Below, in pieces: positions 4,909 through 7,613 of a stretch of 7,613 nt of DNA. A program made the translations under genes and the position numbers. Source of the stretch: a bacterium HR32 (GTDB lineage: Bacteria > Sysuimicrobiota > Sysuimicrobiia > Sysuimicrobiales > Sysuimicrobiaceae); contig BEII01000066.1 in assembly GCA_002898935.1 (NCBI GenBank), positions 1 through 7,613 on the forward strand, given 5' to 3'. The notes beneath the pieces were generated by a model, which was not told the origin of the DNA, made no database searches, and worked only from the letters and a program-made list of their open reading frames with translations. Numbering within the stretch: the first letter of the stretch is position 1; each line of letters starts with the position of its first letter.

Positions 4909-5622
4909 GTGTCCCGCCCGGAACTCCGCCGCGGCCCCGCGCAGGACGAACGGGTCCTGCGGTACATGGGGTTGGTGCGGGCCGTGGTCCAGCGTTTGAG
5001 CGCTTCCCTGCCCGCCCACGTGCCGCGGGAGGACCTGGCGGCGTACGGGGTGGTGGGCCTGCTGGAAGCCCTCCGGCGGTACGACCCCTCCCAGGGGGTA
5101 CGGTTCGAGACCTTCGCGTGGCACCGGATCCGGGGTGCGATCCTCGACCACCTGCGGAGCCTGGACCTGGCCGTGCGGTCGGACCGGCAGCGGCTGCGCC
5201 GCATCGAACAAGCCCAGGAGCGCCTGCAGGGGATGTTGGGCCGTGAGCCCACGCGCGAGGAGCTGGCGGCGGAGGTGGGGCTCGAGCCGGACCACCTGGA
5301 CGCGGAACTCGGGCGCCTGCACGGTCTCGTGGTGTCGTCCTTCGAAGAGCTGGTGCGCCAGGCGTCCGTGGACGTGCCGACTCCCGGCGAAGGCCCGGAG
5401 GAGCTGGTGGAGCAGGCAGAGGTCCTGGACGCCTTGCGCCGCGGCCTCGCGCGGCTCTCTGAGCGCGAGCGAATCGTGCTCGGCCTGTACTACTACGAGG
5501 GCCTGAGCCTGTCGGAGATCGGAGCGGTGCTGGACCTCACGGAGTCGCGGGTGTGCCAGATCCAGGCCGCCGCCCTCGTGCGGCTACGGGCCCTCCTGAT
5601 CCAGGAGGGGTTCGGACGGTGA
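4909..5622 (+). CDS. fliA: FliA/SigD/WhiG-family RNA polymerase sigma factor (sigma-28)
   Basis: Sigma-28 factors direct transcription of late flagellar, motor and chemoreceptor genes and are usually held by the anti-sigma factor FlgM. The 237-residue protein shows region 2 (about 17-90), with R-Y-M-G-L-V-R-A-V-V-Q-R-L, D-L-A-A-Y-G-V-V-G-L-L-E-A-L-R-R-Y-D-P and V-R-F-E-T-F-A-W-H-R-I-R-G-A-I-L-D-H-L-R-S-L-D. Region 3 includes R-E-P-T-R-E-E-L-A-A-E-V-G-L (112-125). Region 4 (about 183-230) has L-S-E-R-E-R-I-V-L-G-L-Y-Y-Y-E-G-L-S-L-S-E-I-G and an intact helix-turn-helix ending E-S-R-V-C-Q-I-Q. At the 2.4/3.0 boundary, the usual D-W-x-P-R-S reads D-L-A-V-R-S (86-91), which may alter -10 recognition. 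GTG 4909 follows cheD by 2 nt. Its place downstream of cheD is the same as sigD in Bacillus. FlgM is not in the window. Confidence 0.95.
   Translation: MSRPELRRGPAQDERVLRYMGLVRAVVQRLSASLPAHVPREDLAAYGVVGLLEALRRYDPSQGVRFETFAWHRIRGAILDHLRSLDLAVRSDRQRLRRIEQAQERLQGMLGREPTREELAAEVGLEPDHLDAELGRLHGLVVSSFEELVRQASVDVPTPGEGPEELVEQAEVLDALRRGLARLSERERIVLGLYYYEGLSLSEIGAVLDLTESRVCQIQAAALVRLRALLIQEGFGR
5603..5610 (+). promoter_or_regulatory. Strong ribosome binding site for the small membrane protein gene
   Basis: AGGAGGGG lies within the last codons of fliA, 8 nt before GTG 5619 and 11 nt before ATG 5622. The spacing slightly favours GTG 5619, which also makes a GTGA overlap like those at cheB and the GAF gene. 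Confidence 0.6.
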
Positions 5623-5900
5623 TGGACGTGGCGTGGCTGTGGGTCCTTCAGGGCGTGGTGGTGGTGGGCGTGGGGCTGTGGTGCCGCGCCGCAGCCCTGC
5701 GGGCGGTCCGTGGGGAGCTGGGCCGCTGGCAGGACGAGATGGCGGCCCTGCTGGAAGCGGCCTGCGACCGGCTGGAGTCGGCGCCTGCTCGGCGGGAGGC
5801 GAAGAGCACCCCCGTGTTTGGGTCCCGCGGCCGCACCACGGACCCAGCCGCCGCGCGCCTGAAACGGGCCCTGGCCCAGCATCAGGCCACCCGGCGTTAG
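5619..5900 (+). CDS. Small single-pass membrane protein in the swrB (ylxL) position, function unknown
   Basis: The product has 93 residues from GTG 5619, or 92 from ATG 5622, which shares one base with the fliA stop. One hydrophobic segment (about 6-22, V-A-W-L-W-V-L-Q-G-V-V-V-V-G-V-G-L-W) should be a membrane anchor. It is followed by a charged, probably helical stretch (R-A-V-R-G-E-L-G-R-W-Q-D-E-M-A-A-L-L-E-A) and a basic, likely flexible tail. In Bacillus, swrB (ylxL), encoding an N-terminally anchored activator of flagellar assembly, lies directly after sigD. Position and topology match, but this protein is much shorter and I see no convincing sequence similarity. The strong ribosome binding site and tight coupling to fliA argue that it is real. 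Its last codons and stop lie in the first copy of a 20-bp tandem duplication. An orthologue of SwrB is possible but unproven. Confidence 0.7.
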   Translation: MMDVAWLWVLQGVVVVGVGLWCRAAALRAVRGELGRWQDEMAALLEAACDRLESAPARREAKSTPVFGSRGRTTDPAAARLKRALAQHQATRR

Positions 5901-5920
5901 ATCAGGCCACCCGGCGTTAG
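5881..5920. repeat. Perfect 20-bp tandem duplication at the end of the small membrane protein gene
   Basis: ATCAGGCCACCCGGCGTTAG occurs at 5881-5900 and again at 5901-5920 with no mismatch and no spacer. The first copy carries the last codons and the TAG stop of the gene at 5619, so the second copy is untranslated in that frame and the duplication does not change the protein. Replication slippage or an assembly duplication could produce it. Confidence 0.95.
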
Positions 5921-5950
5921 ACCTATCGGTCCTGTGGCGTGGAAAAGGTT

Positions 5951-5977
5951 GAGGGCCGGAGCTTGGCCCCGGCCCTC
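5951..5977 (-). terminator. Rho-independent terminator-like hairpin between convergent genes
   Basis: GAGGGCCGG (5951-5959) and CCGGCCCTC (5969-5977) form a perfect 9-bp GC-rich stem with a 9-nt loop. Read on the - strand it begins 6 nt after the chemoreceptor stop and is followed by AACCTTTTCC, a short weak U-tract. On the + strand the following bases (GTCCCACTAG) lack a U-run, so it fits best as the terminator of the chemoreceptor gene, though it could also slow + strand transcription. Nothing else recognisable lies in 5921-5950. Confidence 0.7.
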
Positions 5978-5983
5978 GTCCCA

Positions 5984-7613
5984 CTAGACGGCGAACTGCC
6001 CTACGAGCTGCTGGAGGGTGCTGGCGGCCTTCGCCAGGCGCTGCGCGCTCTCCGACAGCTCCTGGGTGTTGGCGGAGATCTCCTCCGTGGCCGCGCTCAC
6101 CTGCTCGGCGGACGCGGAGTTCTGCTGGGCGGTCTGGAGCAGCTGGGTCACGATGGCCTCGATCTGCTGTGCGCTGGCCGACAGCTGTTGGGTGGCTGCG
6201 GAGATGGCCTCCGTCTGGCCCGTGACGCTCTCCACGCTGGCCCGGATGTTCTGGAAGGCGCTGCCGGCCTCCTCCACAACGTGCACACCGCGCTCCACGT
6301 TCTGCGTCGCGTGGCTGATGGCGGTGACCACGCGCTCCGTTTCCTCCTGGATCTCCCGTACGATCTCCGCGATCTGGTCCGCGGCCTGGGAGGATTCCTG
6401 GGCCAGCTTGCGCACTTCCTCCGCCACCACCGCAAACCCGCGGCCCTGGTCCCCGGCGCGAGCCGCCTCGATGGCGGCGTTGAGGGCGAGGAGGTTGGTC
6501 TGGGACGCGATCCCGCTGATCACGCTCACGATGCGGCCGATGTTCTTGCTCTTTTCGCCCAGCACCGCCACCACGCGCGCGGCCTGGTCGGCACCCTCGC
6601 GGATTTCCCCCATGGTCCGCGTGACCTGCTGCACCCGACCACCGCCCTCGCGGGCGGTCTCCGTAGCCTGCTGTGCCGCCTGGGCGGCGGTGGAGGTGTT
6701 GTGGGCTACGTCCTGCAGGCTGCGGCTGATCTGCCGGACGGTCTCCGTGGTCTCGCCTACGCTGCGGACCTGCTGCTCGGCCCCCGAAGCCACACTCTGG
6801 ACCGCCTGGGAGATCTCCACGGCGCCCCGGGCCATCTGCTCGCTGCTGGCCGCCACCTGCTCCGCGGACGAAGCCACCTCCGACGCCAGCTGGCGAACAC
6901 CGGCCACCGTACGGTGGATCTTCTCGACGAAGGCGTTGAACCAGCGGGCCACCTCCCCCACCTCGTCTTGGGAGGTGACCGGCAGGCGGCGGGTCAGGTC
7001 CCCCTCGCCTTCCGCTGCGTCCCGCAGCGCGTTCAAGAGCTGCCGCATGGGTCGGGTGAGGGTGCGGGCGAGGGCGAGGGCCACCGTAGCTCCCAGCCCC
7101 ACGGCCAGCACGCTGCCCCACAGGAGCACGTTGAGCAGGAGGCCCGCGTCGCGCTCGTTCCGCTGACGGCGCTGCTGCAGCAGGCGCTCCTCTTCGCCCA
7201 CCGCTTGAGCGAACACCGACCGGATCCCGTCCATCTGGGCCTTGCCCCCGTTTCGGGCGGCGAACTCCACCACACGCTGCAAGGGGGCGCGGCCGGAGGC
7301 CACCTCGCGGCGCACCCGGATTCCGGGCTGGACCACGGCGGCCTGCCAGGCCGCGGCACGGCGTTCGATCTCCTCCCACCGCTGGACCTGCGCCGGGTTG
7401 TCTGCGGTGAGCCGCTTGAGCTCCGCCATGGCCTTCTGGAACCGCTCGCGGCCGGACCGGTAGGGCTCCAGGAACTCTTCCCGGCCCGTGACCAAGAAGC
7501 CGCGGTAGCCCGTCTCCATGTCCACCAGCGACCCCAGCGCCTGTTGGGCCGTGCCGATCACCTGCTGGGTGTGCTGAACCCAGGCCGCCGTCTCAAGGCT
7601 TGCCCGGGTGGAC
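5984..7613 (-). CDS. Methyl-accepting chemotaxis protein with CHASE3 sensor and HAMP (5' end outside window)
   Basis: The - strand frame is open from the right edge to the TAG at 5984-5986 (542 visible residues). A GTG at 7561 is probably not the start, because CHASE3-like sequence (V-Q-H-T-Q-Q-V upstream, then D-M-E-T-G-Y-R-G-F-L-V-T-G-x-x-x-F-L-E-P-Y) runs across it. The first membrane segment is beyond the edge. Domains in order are an extracytoplasmic CHASE3 four-helix bundle (to about 7170), TM2 (about 7067-7141), HAMP (about 6920-7080, ending D-E-V-G-E-V-A-R-W-F-N), and a coiled-coil signalling domain. Its conserved tip, I-A-S-Q-T-N-L-L-A-L-N-A-A-I-E-A-A-R-A-G (about 6454-6513), contacts CheA and CheW. 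Each arm is about 22-23 heptads, consistent with the 44H class. The C terminus (L-V-G-Q-F-A-V) lacks a CheR-tethering pentapeptide. It is convergent with the operon and separated from it by a hairpin. The ligand is unknown. Confidence 0.95.
   Translation of the reverse strand, partial: STRASLETAAWVQHTQQVIGTAQQALGSLVDMETGYRGFLVTGREEFLEPYRSGRERFQKAMAELKRLTADNPAQVQRWEEIERRAAAWQAAVVQPGIRVRREVASGRAPLQRVVEFAARNGGKAQMDGIRSVFAQAVGEEERLLQQRRQRNERDAGLLLNVLLWGSVLAVGLGATVALALARTLTRPMRQLLNALRDAAEGEGDLTRRLPVTSQDEVGEVARWFNAFVEKIHRTVAGVRQLASEVASSAEQVAASSEQMARGAVEISQAVQSVASGAEQQVRSVGETTETVRQISRSLQDVAHNTSTAAQAAQQATETAREGGGRVQQVTRTMGEIREGADQAARVVAVLGEKSKNIGRIVSVISGIASQTNLLALNAAIEAARAGDQGRGFAVVAEEVRKLAQESSQAADQIAEIVREIQEETERVVTAISHATQNVERGVHVVEEAGSAFQNIRASVESVTGQTEAISAATQQLSASAQQIEAIVTQLLQTAQQNSASAEQVSAATEEISANTQELSESAQRLAKAASTLQQLVGQFAV

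Noticed and set aside
5920..5931. Small inverted repeat GACC-TATC-GGTC
   Set aside because: A 4-bp stem is too short to call a terminator or operator; it is likely chance.
6018..7166. A 382-codon + strand open frame antisense to the chemoreceptor
   Set aside because: Its repetitive Ala/Ser/Trp/Cys composition is what the antisense of a heptad-repeat coiled coil gives, and the - strand frame matches chemoreceptor motifs throughout.
5493..7379. A 628-codon open frame on the - strand overlapping the chemoreceptor
   Set aside because: It is a frame-shifted shadow of the chemoreceptor and the end of the operon: Gly/Arg/Pro-rich, no recognisable domain, and it runs through the hairpin region.

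Overview
The window is a very GC-rich bacterial stretch carrying the distal part of a flagellar/chemotaxis operon on the + strand (about 1-5900), followed by a convergent chemoreceptor gene on the - strand (about 5984-7613, running off the right edge). The order flhA - flhF - PilZ protein - cheB - GAF protein - cheR - cheD - fliA/sigD - small membrane protein resembles the fla/che operon of Bacillota (flhA-flhF-flhG-cheB-cheA-cheW-cheC-cheD-sigD-swrB). The CheD gene and the sigma factor near the operon end fit a Gram-positive-type or deep-branching, GC-rich, motile bacterium. The exact lineage cannot be read from this window.

Layout: 1-846 is the C-terminal cytoplasmic part of FlhA. 827-1612 is a small, aberrant FlhF: its canonical start is followed 11 codons later by an in-frame TAG, the helical N domain is absent, and several GTPase motifs are altered. 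1616-2194 is a YcgR/MotI-type PilZ protein with both c-di-GMP motifs. 2191-3168 is CheB, 3165-3575 a single-domain GAF protein, 3568-4365 CheR, 4349-4906 CheD, 4909-5622 FliA/SigD, and 5619-5900 a small protein with one N-terminal membrane segment in the position of swrB. A perfect 20-bp tandem duplication covers the end of that last gene. A hairpin at 5951-5977 separates the convergent units. The - strand gene is a chemoreceptor with CHASE3, TM2, HAMP and a long (44-heptad-like) signalling domain.

The + strand genes are packed with 1-20 nt overlaps or 2-3 nt gaps and nearly all start with GTG, so translational coupling is likely. Functionally they combine the export gate (FlhA), flagellar placement (FlhF), a c-di-GMP brake (PilZ), receptor adaptation (CheB, CheR, CheD) and late flagellar transcription (FliA). 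The neighbouring receptor has regularly spaced Gln/Glu pairs suited to CheR/CheB/CheD modification. flhG, cheA, cheW, cheY and cheC are not in the window.

I see no wholly new system. The unusual points are the broken and reduced flhF with a well-placed internal start, the small GAF gene inserted between cheB and cheR, a CheD lacking the active-site Thr, an altered sigma region 2.4/3.0 motif, and the 20-bp duplication.
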